Shown: positions 50,751 through 60,023, counted from the first letter of the stretch. The stretch: DNA of 64,000 nucleotides from Rhizobiales bacterium UBA1912 (GCA_002337455.1 DDGC01000008.1:17837-81836); one strand, 5' to 3'. The notes: a model not told the origin generated them from the letters alone. A program made the numbers and translations.

Positions 50751-51212
50751 TTACTTGGTAGGACTACCTCGCTTGAGTCGAACCGCAAGCTCGTCGAGCG
50801 CCTGGAGAAAATTGGATTTGTCGCGGCCGGTAAACTCGCGGTTGTAGCCTTTGCTTTCGCCGGTTTCGCGCAAGTGCTGGTTGAGCTCGCGCATTGCCAG
50901 CGCCATGCCGATCGATGCCGTTGTAAACGGCTTGCCGGTCGGCCCCAGGACATGGGCGCCTTTTTCCAACGCGCGTGACGCCAGCGGGATATCGGAAGTG
51001 ACGACGATGTCCCCGGCTCCGGCATGATCGACGATCCAGTCGTCGGCCGCATCGGCGCCCTGGGGCACCATGACGTTCCGGACCATTGGATCGCGCGAGG
51101 GCCGCAGCCCGAAATTCGCGACGAACGTCAGAACCAGACCATGCCGTTCGGCAACGCGGGTGACTTCCGCCTTGACGGGGCATGCATCGGCATCGACGTA
51201 AATCTCTGGCAT
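50751..51212 (-). CDS. YaiI/YqxD-family protein (UPF0178/DUF188)
   Basis: A 153-residue protein with the PIN-like signature MPEIYVDADACPVKAEVTRVAERH at the N terminus, DWIVDHAGAGDIVVTSDIPLASRALEKGA in the middle, and LDELAVRLKRG at the end. The family is widely conserved with unknown biochemical role; the Asp cluster suggests a metal-dependent nuclease. It begins three bases downstream of the frmA stop and is probably co-transcribed. Confidence 0.92.
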   Translation of the reverse strand: MPEIYVDADACPVKAEVTRVAERHGLVLTFVANFGLRPSRDPMVRNVMVPQGADAADDWIVDHAGAGDIVVTSDIPLASRALEKGAHVLGPTGKPFTTASIGMALAMRELNQHLRETGESKGYNREFTGRDKSNFLQALDELAVRLKRGSPTK

Positions 51213-51214
51213 GT

Positions 51215-52342
51215 TCAGTAGAGAACCACCGACCGAATGGATTCGCCCGAGTGCATCAACTCGAACCCCTTGTTGATGTCTTCGAGTCGTAGCGTGTGGG
51301 TGATCATCGGATCGATCTCGATTTTGCCGTTCATGTACCAGTCGACGATTTTGGGTACGTCCGTGCGCCCTCTTGCGCCTCCGAACGCGGTACCCATCCA
51401 GGTGCGGCCCGTAACAAGCTGGAAGGGACGCGTTGAAATTTCCTGCCCGGCACCGGCGACCCCAATGATGACTGATTTGCCCCAGCCCCGATGACTTGCC
51501 TCGAGCGCCTGGCGCATCACGGTCACATTGCCGGTGCAGTCGAAGGTGTAATCGGCGCCACCAATCTGATCGGCGCCCCGCTTGGTCATATTGACCAGGT
51601 GGTTGACGATATCGCCCTCGATTTCGCCCGGGTTGACGAAATGCGTCATCCCGAAGCGCTCGCCCCAGCTTTTCTTATCAGTGTTGAGGTCGACGCCGAT
51701 GATCATATCGGCACCCGCCATGCGCAGGCCTTGAATGACGTTGAGCCCGATCCCGCCGAGCCCGAACACAACCGCCGTGGCGCCCTGCTCGACTTTGGCC
51801 GTGTTGAGCACAGCGCCTACCCCCGTCGTTACGCCACACCCGACGTAGCAGACCTTGTCGAAAGGAGCGCTGGAATCGATCTTGGCCACTGCGATTTCGG
51901 GCATGACCGTGTAGTTCGAGAAGGTCGAACAGCCCATGTAATGGAACACCGGCCGGCCCTTGTAGGAGAACCGCGAGGTCCCGTCCGGCATCAACCCCTG
52001 CCCCTGCGTGGCGCGGATGGCAGTGCACAGATTGGTCTTGCGCGAAAGGCAGGACGGACATTCGCGGCACTCTGGTGTATAGAGCGGAATGACATGATCG
52101 CCGGGCTTAACCGAGGTTACGCCTGCGCCAACCTCGACGACGATCCCGGCGCCCTCATGACCGAGAACGGCCGGAAACAGCCCCTCGGGATCGGCGCCCG
52201 AAAGCGTGAAATCGTCAGTATGGCATATGCCGGTCGCCTTGATCTCAACGAGCACTTCGCCCGCCTTGGGACCCTCGAGGTCAAGTTCGACGATTTCCAG
52301 CGGCTTGCCCGCTTCAAATGCAACTGCTGCCCGCGTTTTCAT
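51215..52342 (-). CDS. frmA: S-(hydroxymethyl)glutathione dehydrogenase (class III ADH)
   Basis: A 375-residue zinc alcohol dehydrogenase. Catalytic zinc ligands are in TGICHTDDFTLSG and GHEGAG, the structural zinc cysteines in ECRECPSCLSRKTNLC, and the NAD motif is FGLGGIGLNVIQGLR. It oxidises S-hydroxymethyl-glutathione and detoxifies formaldehyde, and also reduces S-nitrosoglutathione. The ATG at 52342 follows GAGGAGGCG. No esterase (frmB) is adjacent. The GST and demethylating or C1-releasing enzymes in the window give it a possible catabolic context. Confidence 0.95.
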   Translation of the reverse strand: MKTRAAVAFEAGKPLEIVELDLEGPKAGEVLVEIKATGICHTDDFTLSGADPEGLFPAVLGHEGAGIVVEVGAGVTSVKPGDHVIPLYTPECRECPSCLSRKTNLCTAIRATQGQGLMPDGTSRFSYKGRPVFHYMGCSTFSNYTVMPEIAVAKIDSSAPFDKVCYVGCGVTTGVGAVLNTAKVEQGATAVVFGLGGIGLNVIQGLRMAGADMIIGVDLNTDKKSWGERFGMTHFVNPGEIEGDIVNHLVNMTKRGADQIGGADYTFDCTGNVTVMRQALEASHRGWGKSVIIGVAGAGQEISTRPFQLVTGRTWMGTAFGGARGRTDVPKIVDWYMNGKIEIDPMITHTLRLEDINKGFELMHSGESIRSVVLY

Positions 52343-52409
52343 TGCCCGCCTCCTCGATTCTGTTCCGGAGGCAAAAGTGACACAGCCCGAACGCAAAGGG
52401 CAAACGTTC

Positions 52410-52438
52410 AAAACGAGAAACGGGCGCCGAAGCGCCCG
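52410..52438 (-). terminator. Terminator of the sugar ABC operon
   Basis: On the minus strand CGGGCGC-TTCG-GCGCCCG (52438-52421) forms a seven-base-pair stem with a TTCG tetraloop, followed by the T-rich TTTCTCGTTTT. It lies after the ABC ATPase stop at 52479 and before the frmA start. Confidence 0.85.
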
Positions 52439-52478
52439 CTAGTCCATTTCAGCGCTTCTTTTCATGGAAGCACTCAGA

Positions 52479-53264
52479 TCACTCTTTCATGGCCCCCGGT
52501 CCCGGCGTGGCGCCAGGCGGGCATTTACCCAGAATGATCATGCCGAGCACCTCGTCCTTGGTGACATCGGTGGTCTTTGCCGTACCGACCACCTGCCCGT
52601 TCTTCATCACACACACCCGGTCGGCGAGATCGAACACGTCGTGGATGTCATGGCTGATGAGGAAGATGCCGATGCCTTCGGACTTGAGCTGCTTGATGAG
52701 ATCACCTACCTGGGTCGTTTCCTGCGGCCCCAGTGCGGCGGTCGGTTCATCCATAATCAGGATGCGGGCATTGAAAAGAATTGCCCGTGCGATGGCCACT
52801 GACTGGCGCTGACCGCCAGACAAGGCTTTAACCGGTTCCTTGAAACGCCTGAAATTGGGATTGAGCCGCCCCATGACCTCGCGGGCCTTGTGCTCCATGG
52901 CGACGTCGTCGAGCGTACCGATGGCGGTCGTCAGCTCTCGTCCGAGGAACAAATTGGCAGCCGCGTCAACGTTGTCGGCTACCGCGAGGGTCTGGTAGAT
53001 CGTCTCGATACCGTATCCCTTGGCATCTCGAGGATTGTTGATCGTCGCGGCCCGGCCATCGATGCGAATGTCACCCGAGTCGCGCTTGTAGGCGCCGGAC
53101 AAAATCTTGATGAGCGTCGACTTTCCCGCGCCATTGTGTCCGAGCAGGCCGACCACCTCACCGGGAAAGAGATCAATGGAGGCGCCATCGACGGCGCGGA
53201 TGCCCCCGAACGCAATGGAGATGTCTTCGAGTTCAACGAGCGGAGCTGTCACGTGTTGGTTCAT
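52479..53264 (-). CDS. Sugar ABC transporter ATP-binding protein (single-domain)
   Basis: A 261-residue ATPase. Walker A is GHNGAGKST (42-50), the signature KALSGGQRQ lies near 146-154, Walker B is ILIMDEPTAAL (about 168-178) and the switch His is in FLISHDIHD. It is a single-domain type, unlike the double-length XylG/RbsA, as in the FrcA type of rhizobia. Together with the permease and binding protein upstream it forms an intact transporter, and it follows the permease gene by 12 bases. Confidence 0.92.
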   Translation of the reverse strand: MNQHVTAPLVELEDISIAFGGIRAVDGASIDLFPGEVVGLLGHNGAGKSTLIKILSGAYKRDSGDIRIDGRAATINNPRDAKGYGIETIYQTLAVADNVDAAANLFLGRELTTAIGTLDDVAMEHKAREVMGRLNPNFRRFKEPVKALSGGQRQSVAIARAILFNARILIMDEPTAALGPQETTQVGDLIKQLKSEGIGIFLISHDIHDVFDLADRVCVMKNGQVVGTAKTTDVTKDEVLGMIILGKCPPGATPGPGAMKE

Positions 53265-53276
53265 CGTTTCAAATCC

Positions 53277-54599
53277 TTACTGCCCGCGATTGCGGTAAAG
53301 CGTATCGAGCCACACAGCGACCACCAGGACGATGCCGACGACAATTGACTGAAGCGGGCTATCGAGCCCCATCAGCACCATGCCCGATTGGAGCGACTGC
53401 ATCACGAGTGCGCCGATCATGGCGCCGACGATCGTTCCCACACCGCCCGAAAGCGACGTGCCACCGATTACCGCTGCGGCAATGACATAGAGCTCATCGA
53501 GCGTGCCCATGGCGTTGGTCGCCGCATTGAGCCTGGCCGAGGAGATCGACGCGGCAACAGCGCAGAGCATTCCCATGAGCATGAAGATCTTGACGGTGAC
53601 CCAGCGGGTGTTGATGCCGGCCAGTTCGGCCGCTTCCGGGCTGCCGCCCATGGCAAAGACATAACGTCCGAACCGCGTGCGCGTCGCAATAAATGTCATC
53701 ACGACCCCGGCCCCAATGGCGATCAGCACGGGAATGGCAATGCCGTGAGCAATGAACAACCCGCCATCCGGGATGGGGATGTTGTTGGCGTTGGCATAGT
53801 TTTCGGCAATGCGGATTGGCCAGGGATAGGCATTGAATACCGCCACGGCACCAATCACCGCCCCGCATCCGAGCAATGCAAGCACGCCCTCGGCCCAGAC
53901 CGGACGCTGCGGGAAATTGAAGCGGCGGCGCTGCTGACGCGCATAAATGAGGTATCCCCCGATTGCCAGACAGGCGATGATCGCCAAAATCCAGCTCACC
54001 GTATAGCCCACGGCGCCGTCGGGCCCGCCCCCCATCAGGCGGAAAGTCGTATCGAGCGGAGCGACCGTACGCCCCGACGTCACCCACCAGGCCGCGCCGC
54101 GCCAAACGAGATAACCACCGAGCGTAACGATAAAAGCCGGCACTTTCAGATACGCGATGATCGAGCCCTGCAGGGCACCGATGGCCAGGCCGCATGCAAT
54201 GCCCACCGCCAGCGTGATGACCCAGATCAACGGGTGACCGAACCCGAGCAGTGCGGGGAGATATTCGGTCTGGGTTACACCCATGACCATGGCGATAACG
54301 CCGAGCAGCGAGCCAACCGAAAGGTCGATATTGCGCGTCACGATGACGAGCACCATTCCGGTGGCCATGATCGAGATCGACGCGGTCTGGACCGAGAGGT
54401 TCCAGAGGTTTCGGGGGGTCATGAAAAGACCGCCCGACATGAAATGGAAGCCGATCCAGATCAGCAGCAGCGCGCCGATCATACCCAGAAGGCGGGTATC
54501 GATTTCAGTGGCGCTCATGAAGCGCTGGATTGGATTGCCCAACACGAGACCGGACGATGACGAGCTCGATGTTGATGACATGGCGTTCTGATCGGCCAT
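53277..54599 (-). CDS. Sugar ABC transporter permease (XylH-like)
   Basis: A 440-residue polytopic permease of the BPD-type sugar family, with a Ser-rich N-terminal leader, about ten helices, the conserved segment TSGRTVAPLDTTFRLMGG, FAMGGSPEAAELAGINTR, and GGTSLSGGVGTIVGAMIGALVMQSL. Its length equals XylH-type permeases (about 390-430), longer than RbsC. The ATG at 54599 follows GGGGGAGAG. The binding-protein gene lies upstream across a stem-loop region. Confidence 0.9.
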   Translation of the reverse strand: MADQNAMSSTSSSSSSGLVLGNPIQRFMSATEIDTRLLGMIGALLLIWIGFHFMSGGLFMTPRNLWNLSVQTASISIMATGMVLVIVTRNIDLSVGSLLGVIAMVMGVTQTEYLPALLGFGHPLIWVITLAVGIACGLAIGALQGSIIAYLKVPAFIVTLGGYLVWRGAAWWVTSGRTVAPLDTTFRLMGGGPDGAVGYTVSWILAIIACLAIGGYLIYARQQRRRFNFPQRPVWAEGVLALLGCGAVIGAVAVFNAYPWPIRIAENYANANNIPIPDGGLFIAHGIAIPVLIAIGAGVVMTFIATRTRFGRYVFAMGGSPEAAELAGINTRWVTVKIFMLMGMLCAVAASISSARLNAATNAMGTLDELYVIAAAVIGGTSLSGGVGTIVGAMIGALVMQSLQSGMVLMGLDSPLQSIVVGIVLVVAVWLDTLYRNRGQ

Positions 54600-54618
54600 T
54601 CTCTCCCCCAAAGGGCTG

Positions 54619-54662
54619 GTTCCTTATGGAACGGGTCGCGGCGCCAGAACAGCGCCGCGACC
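54619..54662 (-). promoter_or_regulatory. Intercistronic stem-loops after the sugar-binding-protein gene
   Basis: Between the binding-protein gene stop (54688) and the permease start (54599) an 11-base-pair perfect stem is formed by 54634-54644 and 54652-54662 (GGTCGCGGCGC and complement) with a seven-base loop. A smaller stem (GTTCC-TTAT-GGAAC) lies at about 54619-54632. There is no T run. They likely raise the level of binding protein over permease. Confidence 0.75.
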
Positions 54663-54687
54663 GCGGATCAAAGATTAGGGTTGCAGA

Positions 54688-55728
54688 TCAATCGCAAGCA
54701 GCGACCGAACCGGCGGCAACGCCCTGACAAACGACGTCCTTGCTGACCCAGCCGGCATCGATGACGACGTCGAGGTTGTCCTGGGTGATGGCTACGGGAG
54801 CCAGGAACAGCGAGGTCATTTCCACGCCGTTGGGGCCACCGTTGAACATGACCGAACCTTCGACATCGGCAAGCGCAGCACCGCCAGCAAGTTCGACTGC
54901 GATCTCGGCGGCTTTGGCGCCAAGCTCACGGCTGTCCTTCCAGACGGACACGGTCTGTGTGCCCAGAGCGATGCGGTTGAGGGCAGCATGGTCGCCGTCC
55001 TGGCCCGAAACCGGCACTGCACCGTCCAGACCCTGAGCGGATAGGGCGGCAATGGCGCCACCAGCGGTGCCGTCATTGGATGCAACGACAGCGTCGACTT
55101 CGTTGTTATTGGCGGTCAGGAACTGCTCCATGTTCGCCTGGGCGTTCTCGGGCAGCCAGCCATCGGTATAGGCTTCGCCGACATTGACGATATCGCCGGC
55201 GTCGATGGCGTCCTGGAGAACTTCCAGTTGACCTTCGTGCAGGAAGTCGGCGTTGGGATCGGTGCTCGAGCCCTTGATGAAGACGTAGTTGCCGGTCGGC
55301 TGCACGGCAAAGACCGATTCGGCCTGCAGGCGGCCAACGCCCTTGTTGTCGAAGGTGATGTAGAACGCATCGGAATTTTCGATCAGGCGGTCATAGCCGA
55401 TCACCGGAATGCCCTCGGCCACAGCGGCGGCGATTGCCGGCTGAATGGCATCTGTATCCTGGGCCAGAACGATCAGCGCGTCAGCACCCTGCGCAATAAG
55501 GCTTTCGATATCGGTAAGCTGCTTGGATGCTGAAGACTGGGCATCGGCCGAAATGTAGCTGGCGCCCATTTCGTTAAGCTGGGCCTGGATGGCGGCCTCG
55601 TCGGTCTTCCAGCGCTCTTCCTGGAAATTGGACCAGGAAACGCCAACGGTGAGATCCTGAGCCAGTGCGCCCCCGGCCAGACCGAAAAGAACAGTCGTGC
55701 CCAGAAGGGCAGCTGCGAAAGTTTTCAT
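54688..55728 (-). CDS. Sugar ABC transporter substrate-binding protein (XylF-like)
   Basis: A 346-residue periplasmic protein with a signal peptide (about 1-23, ending GALAQ). The type I binding-protein fold shows SWSNFQEERWKTDEAAIQ, VPVSGQDGDHAALNRIALGTQTVSVWKD and VIGYDRLI, a pattern of xylose-binding XylF. The sugar is likely a pentose, though glucose- or galactose-type pentoses cannot be told apart. It is the first gene of the transporter operon. Confidence 0.92.
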   Translation of the reverse strand: MKTFAAALLGTTVLFGLAGGALAQDLTVGVSWSNFQEERWKTDEAAIQAQLNEMGASYISADAQSSASKQLTDIESLIAQGADALIVLAQDTDAIQPAIAAAVAEGIPVIGYDRLIENSDAFYITFDNKGVGRLQAESVFAVQPTGNYVFIKGSSTDPNADFLHEGQLEVLQDAIDAGDIVNVGEAYTDGWLPENAQANMEQFLTANNNEVDAVVASNDGTAGGAIAALSAQGLDGAVPVSGQDGDHAALNRIALGTQTVSVWKDSRELGAKAAEIAVELAGGAALADVEGSVMFNGGPNGVEMTSLFLAPVAITQDNLDVVIDAGWVSKDVVCQGVAAGSVAACD

Positions 55729-55820
55729 GATTTTCCTCCTGCGGACATCTTTGTCCGCCCAACCACAGTAAAAGGGTTATGCCTCCAGCGGCGCGCCTCC
55801 TCGGGCGACCGCAACGGATA

Positions 55821-55856
55821 TTTTTCAATACCCGAAAAAATAATTGGCACGCGTGC
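55821..55856. promoter_or_regulatory. Dyads between the transporter and its ROK regulator
   Basis: TTTTTC-AATACCC-GAAAAA at 55821-55839 is a 6+7+6 dyad, and GCACGCGTGC at 55847-55856 is a perfect ten-base palindrome. Both are in the 228-base divergent region and are candidates for the ROK regulator operator. The first is about 95 bases before the binding-protein start. Confidence 0.5.
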
Positions 55857-55956
55857 ATTGCTGTGTCAACTTCGATTTGTTGGCCGTGGAAAAATGCGTG
55901 CAACCGCGCGCAGCACCTCATAGAAGATCCCACGGCGGCATGAGTGGGAGGCCCGT

Positions 55957-57195
55957 TTGGCGCAGGGCGTTGCGGACACGGAAATGATCCGGCGACAGAA
56001 CCGGCTGTTGGTGCTCGACACTTTGCGCCGGCACGGACCGCTGTCGCGTTCGCAGGTCGCAACGCTGACCGGGTTGTCCAACGCAACCCTGACAGCCATC
56101 GCTGCAGACCTTGTCAGCGACGGCATTGTCACCGAACTGGCCGAGCCTCAAACCGGAGCGAAATCTCGCGGACGGCCCGCCGTTCAACTCGTACACAATC
56201 GAGGCGCCGGCTTCGTGCTGCTCATCGAACTCGACGTCAATCGCTGCCGCATGTCGCTGCTCGACTACGGCGGCGTGCTGATCGACAGGGTGGAGTCCGG
56301 CGTTGGCCCTACCCTGTTTTCCGAGGTCGCGCCCGCCGCATGGTTCATCGAGCGCATCGGTCAGATGATCGCGCGTAACGCCGACATCGGCAACACGCTG
56401 CATGGGGTCTCCATTTCGGTACAAGGCATTCTGGACGCCTCCGGCCATGGCCTGACCTGGTCGCCGATTCCGCATCTGAGCGGCCATGACGTCGTAACCG
56501 CGATCAACAACCGCCTCGGATTGACCGCACGCCTGTTCAAGCGTGGCCGCCTGATGGCCGACGGCATGCGCTGGCTCGATCCGGGCCTGATCAAATCGAG
56601 CATCGCGACGATCTACATCGGATCGACGATTGGAATGGGGCTGACGCTGCCGACCGATTCCAGCCCCAACGCGGGCCTGGCCACCGAGTTCGGCCATATG
56701 ATTCACACGCCTGGCGGCGCGCTGTGCCGCTGCGGCGCACGCGGTTGCATCGAGGCCTATGCCGCCGACTATGCGATGTTGCGCGCCGCCTATTCCGTAC
56801 CCGAACACGCCCCCCCGGCCAGCGCCGTCCCCCCGGCCGATTTCCAGCACATCATCACGCGGGCCCGGCACGGAGACCGCGCCGCTCAGCGGGCCTTCGC
56901 CGTGGCGGGGAATGCTATAGGGCATGGTATCAGTCGCCTGATTTCAATTGTCGAGATCGATAAACTCATCCTTTTGGGCCCCAACGCTGCTGCTTATGAC
57001 CTTATGGAAACCGGCATCGCCGAAGGCGCTGCGGCATCGCTCATGGGCCGGATGCGCGGGCTGCCGACCATTCAGCTTGTGCCGGACGCCGGGGAGCCGA
57101 TTTACCGCGGGCTGATGATGAAAACCCTGACCGAAATCGACAGGGCTTTCGCCGACCGCGCCTCCCTCCCAGCGGCACGCCGGTCGGCGGAATAG
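55957..57195 (+). CDS. ROK-family transcriptional repressor (XylR-like)
   Basis: A 412-residue protein. The N-terminal HTH (residues about 10-70; QNRLLVLDTLRRHGPLSRSQVATLTGLS) precedes a sugar-kinase-like ROK domain with the zinc motif GALCRCGARGCIEAYA and the ATP-site remnants. Divergence from the xylose-type transporter suggests sugar-relieved repression of that operon. The TTG at 55957 follows GGGAGG. There is no xylose isomerase or xylulokinase in the window, so the inducer may differ from xylose. Confidence 0.9.
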   Translation: MAQGVADTEMIRRQNRLLVLDTLRRHGPLSRSQVATLTGLSNATLTAIAADLVSDGIVTELAEPQTGAKSRGRPAVQLVHNRGAGFVLLIELDVNRCRMSLLDYGGVLIDRVESGVGPTLFSEVAPAAWFIERIGQMIARNADIGNTLHGVSISVQGILDASGHGLTWSPIPHLSGHDVVTAINNRLGLTARLFKRGRLMADGMRWLDPGLIKSSIATIYIGSTIGMGLTLPTDSSPNAGLATEFGHMIHTPGGALCRCGARGCIEAYAADYAMLRAAYSVPEHAPPASAVPPADFQHIITRARHGDRAAQRAFAVAGNAIGHGISRLISIVEIDKLILLGPNAAAYDLMETGIAEGAAASLMGRMRGLPTIQLVPDAGEPIYRGLMMKTLTEIDRAFADRASLPAARRSAE

Positions 57196-57197
57196 CA

Positions 57198-58304
57198 TCA
57201 GTCGGCCACAAAGAGGTTGGAATACTGGCGCGGCTGGGATCGCAGATATTGCGGCGGGGCCTTGACCTGCCCGCCCAGCGCCGCCGCGACATGCCACGGC
57301 CAGTGCGGGTCATAGAGCACCGCGCGCGCCACGGCGATCATGTCCGCATCACCCGTTGAAACGATGGCCTCGGCCTGCTCGGCCTCCGTAATCAGTCCCA
57401 CGGCAACGACCGGCATCGAAACCGCTTGCTTGACCTGCCGGGCCAAGGGGACCTGATAGTTCGGCCCGACCGGAATTTTCTGGGCCGCGCTGACGCCACC
57501 GCTCGAAACATGGATAGCCGAACACCCTTTCGCTTCGAGCGCCTTCGCAAATGCAACGGTTTGTTCGCCGTCCCAGCCGCCCTCGATCCAGTCCGTTCCC
57601 GAGACCCGTACTGTGACCGGCTTGTCAGGAGAAAATGCCGCGCGGACGGCATCGAAAATTTCCAGCGGAAAGCGCATGCGGCTTTCCAAAGACCCGCCAT
57701 ACTCGTCATCGCGCCGGTTGGAGATCGGCGACAGGAATTCATGGAGCAGATAACCATGCGCGGCATGGATCTGAATGGCATCGAGCTCCAATCGGTCTGC
57801 CCGCCGCGCCGCCTGGGAGAATGCATCTCGGATGCGGGCCAGTCCATCTCGGTCCAGCGCCACAGGATCGTTATCGCTGTCCCGGAACGGAACCGCCGAC
57901 GGCGCTTCGGTCTGCCACCCATTGGCATCGTCTGGAGGAAGCTGCGCGCCGCCCTTCCAGGGCACTTCGCAACTTGCTTTCCGGCCCGCATGGGCCAACT
58001 GGACCGAAATTGGCATGTCCGACCACCGGCGAATGCCATCCAGCACGCGCTTCATCGCGGCCTCTGTCGCATCGTCGTAAAGACCGACATCGGCGTAAGT
58101 GATCCGGCCCTCGGGCTTGACGGCGGTTGCTTCGATGGTCAGAAGCGCAGCGCCCGACATTGCCAACTGCCCCAGATGGATCAGATGCCAGTCGTTCATT
58201 TCCCCATTTTGCGCCGAATACTGGCACATCGGGGCAATGACGATCCTGTTGGCCAGAGTGGTGTCTCCGATCCTGATCGGCTCGAACAGTTTAGGCTTTG
58301 GCAT
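57198..58304 (-). CDS. Old-yellow-enzyme family NADH:flavin oxidoreductase (YqjM-like)
   Basis: A 368-residue FMN-dependent ene-reductase. FMN and substrate motifs include IVIAPMCQYSAQNGEMNDWH, VQLAHAGRKAS, and IHAAHGYLLHEFLSP with the catalytic His pair. Residues about 215-320 hold the second FMN phosphate region. It reduces activated alkenes such as enones with NAD(P)H. It stands two bases from the convergent regulator stop, so it is not part of the sugar system. Confidence 0.92.
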   Translation of the reverse strand: MPKPKLFEPIRIGDTTLANRIVIAPMCQYSAQNGEMNDWHLIHLGQLAMSGAALLTIEATAVKPEGRITYADVGLYDDATEAAMKRVLDGIRRWSDMPISVQLAHAGRKASCEVPWKGGAQLPPDDANGWQTEAPSAVPFRDSDNDPVALDRDGLARIRDAFSQAARRADRLELDAIQIHAAHGYLLHEFLSPISNRRDDEYGGSLESRMRFPLEIFDAVRAAFSPDKPVTVRVSGTDWIEGGWDGEQTVAFAKALEAKGCSAIHVSSGGVSAAQKIPVGPNYQVPLARQVKQAVSMPVVAVGLITEAEQAEAIVSTGDADMIAVARAVLYDPHWPWHVAAALGGQVKAPPQYLRSQPRQYSNLFVAD

Positions 58305-58438
58305 GTCCGGGGCGGTCCTCGTTTTGCGTTGATCTTAATGGGTAGCGCCGGGGGCGGGGATAACGCAACAAATCTCGTAACCACACAGCGCCATGATCCT
58401 TGCATCGGAGCGGGACTGGTGCTAGCAACCGCTCCGTT

Positions 58439-58514
58439 GCCGGTATAGCTCAGTTGGTAGAGCATCTGATTTGTAATCAGAGGGTCGCGGGTTCAAGTCC
58501 TGCTGCCGGCACCA
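58439..58514 (+). tRNA. tRNA-Thr (anticodon TGT)
   Basis: Cloverleaf with acceptor stem GCCGGTA/TGCCGGC, D-arm GCTCAGTTGGTAGAGC, anticodon arm CTGATTTGTAATCAG, and T-arm GCGGGTTCAAGTCCTGC. CCA is encoded at 58512-58514. Confidence 0.96.
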
Positions 58515-58587
58515 CGATTTTCCAGCCGATTTGCCTATTGCACGGAATGAGCTAGTCTTGCGCCGAACAGGCGGAGGCTCGATCATC

Positions 58588-59184
58588 ATGACCATCTCGA
58601 TGGACGCTGCGGCAGAACTCTATCGTCAGGCAATGCGGGAGGGCGTTCGGCGGTTTTCCCTTCTTTACCTGGCGCAGGCGGGGCTGCTTGTTCTCGCCGG
58701 GCTGCTGTCGATAGTCTCTCCCATATTTTCGGCCGAGGCGGTCATCGGGGCGATCGGGTGGTTGCTGGTCGCCAGCGGAATTCTCCAGGGCGTTGGGCTG
58801 ATCTCGGCCCGGCACACGCCCTATGTCTGGCTGCAACTGATCTCGGCCGTGCTGGCGCTGCTGATCGGCTTTCTCATCCTGCGCAATCCGGGGCAATCGC
58901 TCGTAACCTTTGGCCTTCTGCTTGTCGTGTTCTTCATGATCGAAGGCGTCTCAAAAGTCGTCTGGGCGCTGACCATCCGCCCCATTATCGGCTGGCTCTG
59001 GGTGCTGCTCAGCGGCGTGCTTGGCGTGATCCTCTCGATCATCCTGATCATCAACCTTGAAACCGCTGCCCCCTGGCTGATCGCCATATTCGTTGGCCTG
59101 CAACTTATCGCCATCGGGGCGGCAATCGGCTATCTCGCCTGGTCGATCCGTCAGGTCACCGAGCAGTCCAAACCGATTGGCTGA
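58588..59184 (+). CDS. HdeD-family (DUF308) membrane protein
   Basis: A 198-residue protein with six hydrophobic helices arranged as repeats, typical of the HdeD family of acid-stress-related membrane proteins. Segments such as GWLLVASGILQGVGLISA and GLLLVVFFMIEGVSKVVWAL show the repeat character. Its role is uncertain. The ATG at 58588 follows GCGGAGG; an ATG at 58600 is the alternative. It lies between tRNA-Thr and the NAD kinase gene. Confidence 0.85.
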   Translation: MTISMDAAAELYRQAMREGVRRFSLLYLAQAGLLVLAGLLSIVSPIFSAEAVIGAIGWLLVASGILQGVGLISARHTPYVWLQLISAVLALLIGFLILRNPGQSLVTFGLLLVVFFMIEGVSKVVWALTIRPIIGWLWVLLSGVLGVILSIILIINLETAAPWLIAIFVGLQLIAIGAAIGYLAWSIRQVTEQSKPIG

Positions 59185-59244
59185 CATAGCTTGCCGTGGT
59201 AAGGCCTTGCCAGTCTTGGCGAATACGGTTCTGCGGAGGATACC

Positions 59245-60021
59245 TTGGCGCTCTATACCGATGGCAAGGTTGCCTTTGTCTCCTCTGACACACCCGAAGC
59301 CAATGCGGCCCGGGAGGAACTGATATCACGCCACGGCGACGCGGGGATCGAAAATGCCTCGATCGTCGTTGCGTTGGGCGGTGACGGGCTGATGCTCGAA
59401 ACGCTGCACCGGGTCATGGACCGCAACGTGCCGGTCTATGGCATGAACTTCGGCACCATTGGCTTCCTTATGAACGAATACAACGCCAACGCGCTGGACG
59501 TCCGGCTACGCGCTGCCTTGCCGACTCGCATCCATCCCCTTTCGATGCGGGTGACCGATGCCGAAGGCAAGGTTTCCGAAGCGCTGGCACTCAATGAAGT
59601 CTCGCTGTATCGCTCGTCCTACCAGGCGGCCAAGATCCGCATCGCCATCGATGGGGAAACCCGCCTCGAAGAACTGATCTGCGACGGCATCATCGTGGCA
59701 ACCCCGGCCGGATCAACCGCCTATAACCTATCGGCTCACGGGCCGATCCTGCCCATTACCGCACCGCTTCTGGCGCTGACCCCGATCTCACCGTTTCGCC
59801 CAAGGCGTTGGCGCGGGGCGATTCTGTCGAACCGGGCCAACATCACCTTCACGACCCAGGAAAACGGCAAACGGCCCGTCAGCGCGGTTGCCGATAATGT
59901 GCAATTCGACAATGTCGTTGAGGTGCAGGTCCATGAAAGCCGGCGCCATTCATCGACGCTGCTGTTCGATCCGGGCCACAGCCTCGACGAGCGCGTCCTG
60001 ATCGAACAGTTTCGCTACTGA
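59245..60021 (+). CDS. nadK: NAD kinase
   Basis: A 258-residue cytoplasmic NAD kinase that makes NADP from NAD and ATP. Signatures are VVALGGDGLMLETLHRVM with the GGDG at 45-48, MNFGTIGFLMNEY, the Asn-Glu segment ALNEVSLYRSSYQAAK and the TPAGSTAYNLSAHGPILP loop. Length is within the short bacterial range. The TTG at 59245 follows GGAGGATACC. Its stop is near the convergent DUF2336 gene. Confidence 0.96.
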   Translation: MALYTDGKVAFVSSDTPEANAAREELISRHGDAGIENASIVVALGGDGLMLETLHRVMDRNVPVYGMNFGTIGFLMNEYNANALDVRLRAALPTRIHPLSMRVTDAEGKVSEALALNEVSLYRSSYQAAKIRIAIDGETRLEELICDGIIVATPAGSTAYNLSAHGPILPITAPLLALTPISPFRPRRWRGAILSNRANITFTTQENGKRPVSAVADNVQFDNVVEVQVHESRRHSSTLLFDPGHSLDERVLIEQFRY

Positions 60022-60023
60022 CG

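Noticed and set aside
53388..54560. 390-codon plus-strand frame opposite the sugar permease
   Set aside because: It is His/Asp/Arg-rich because it mirrors hydrophobic codons of the permease; a shadow frame.
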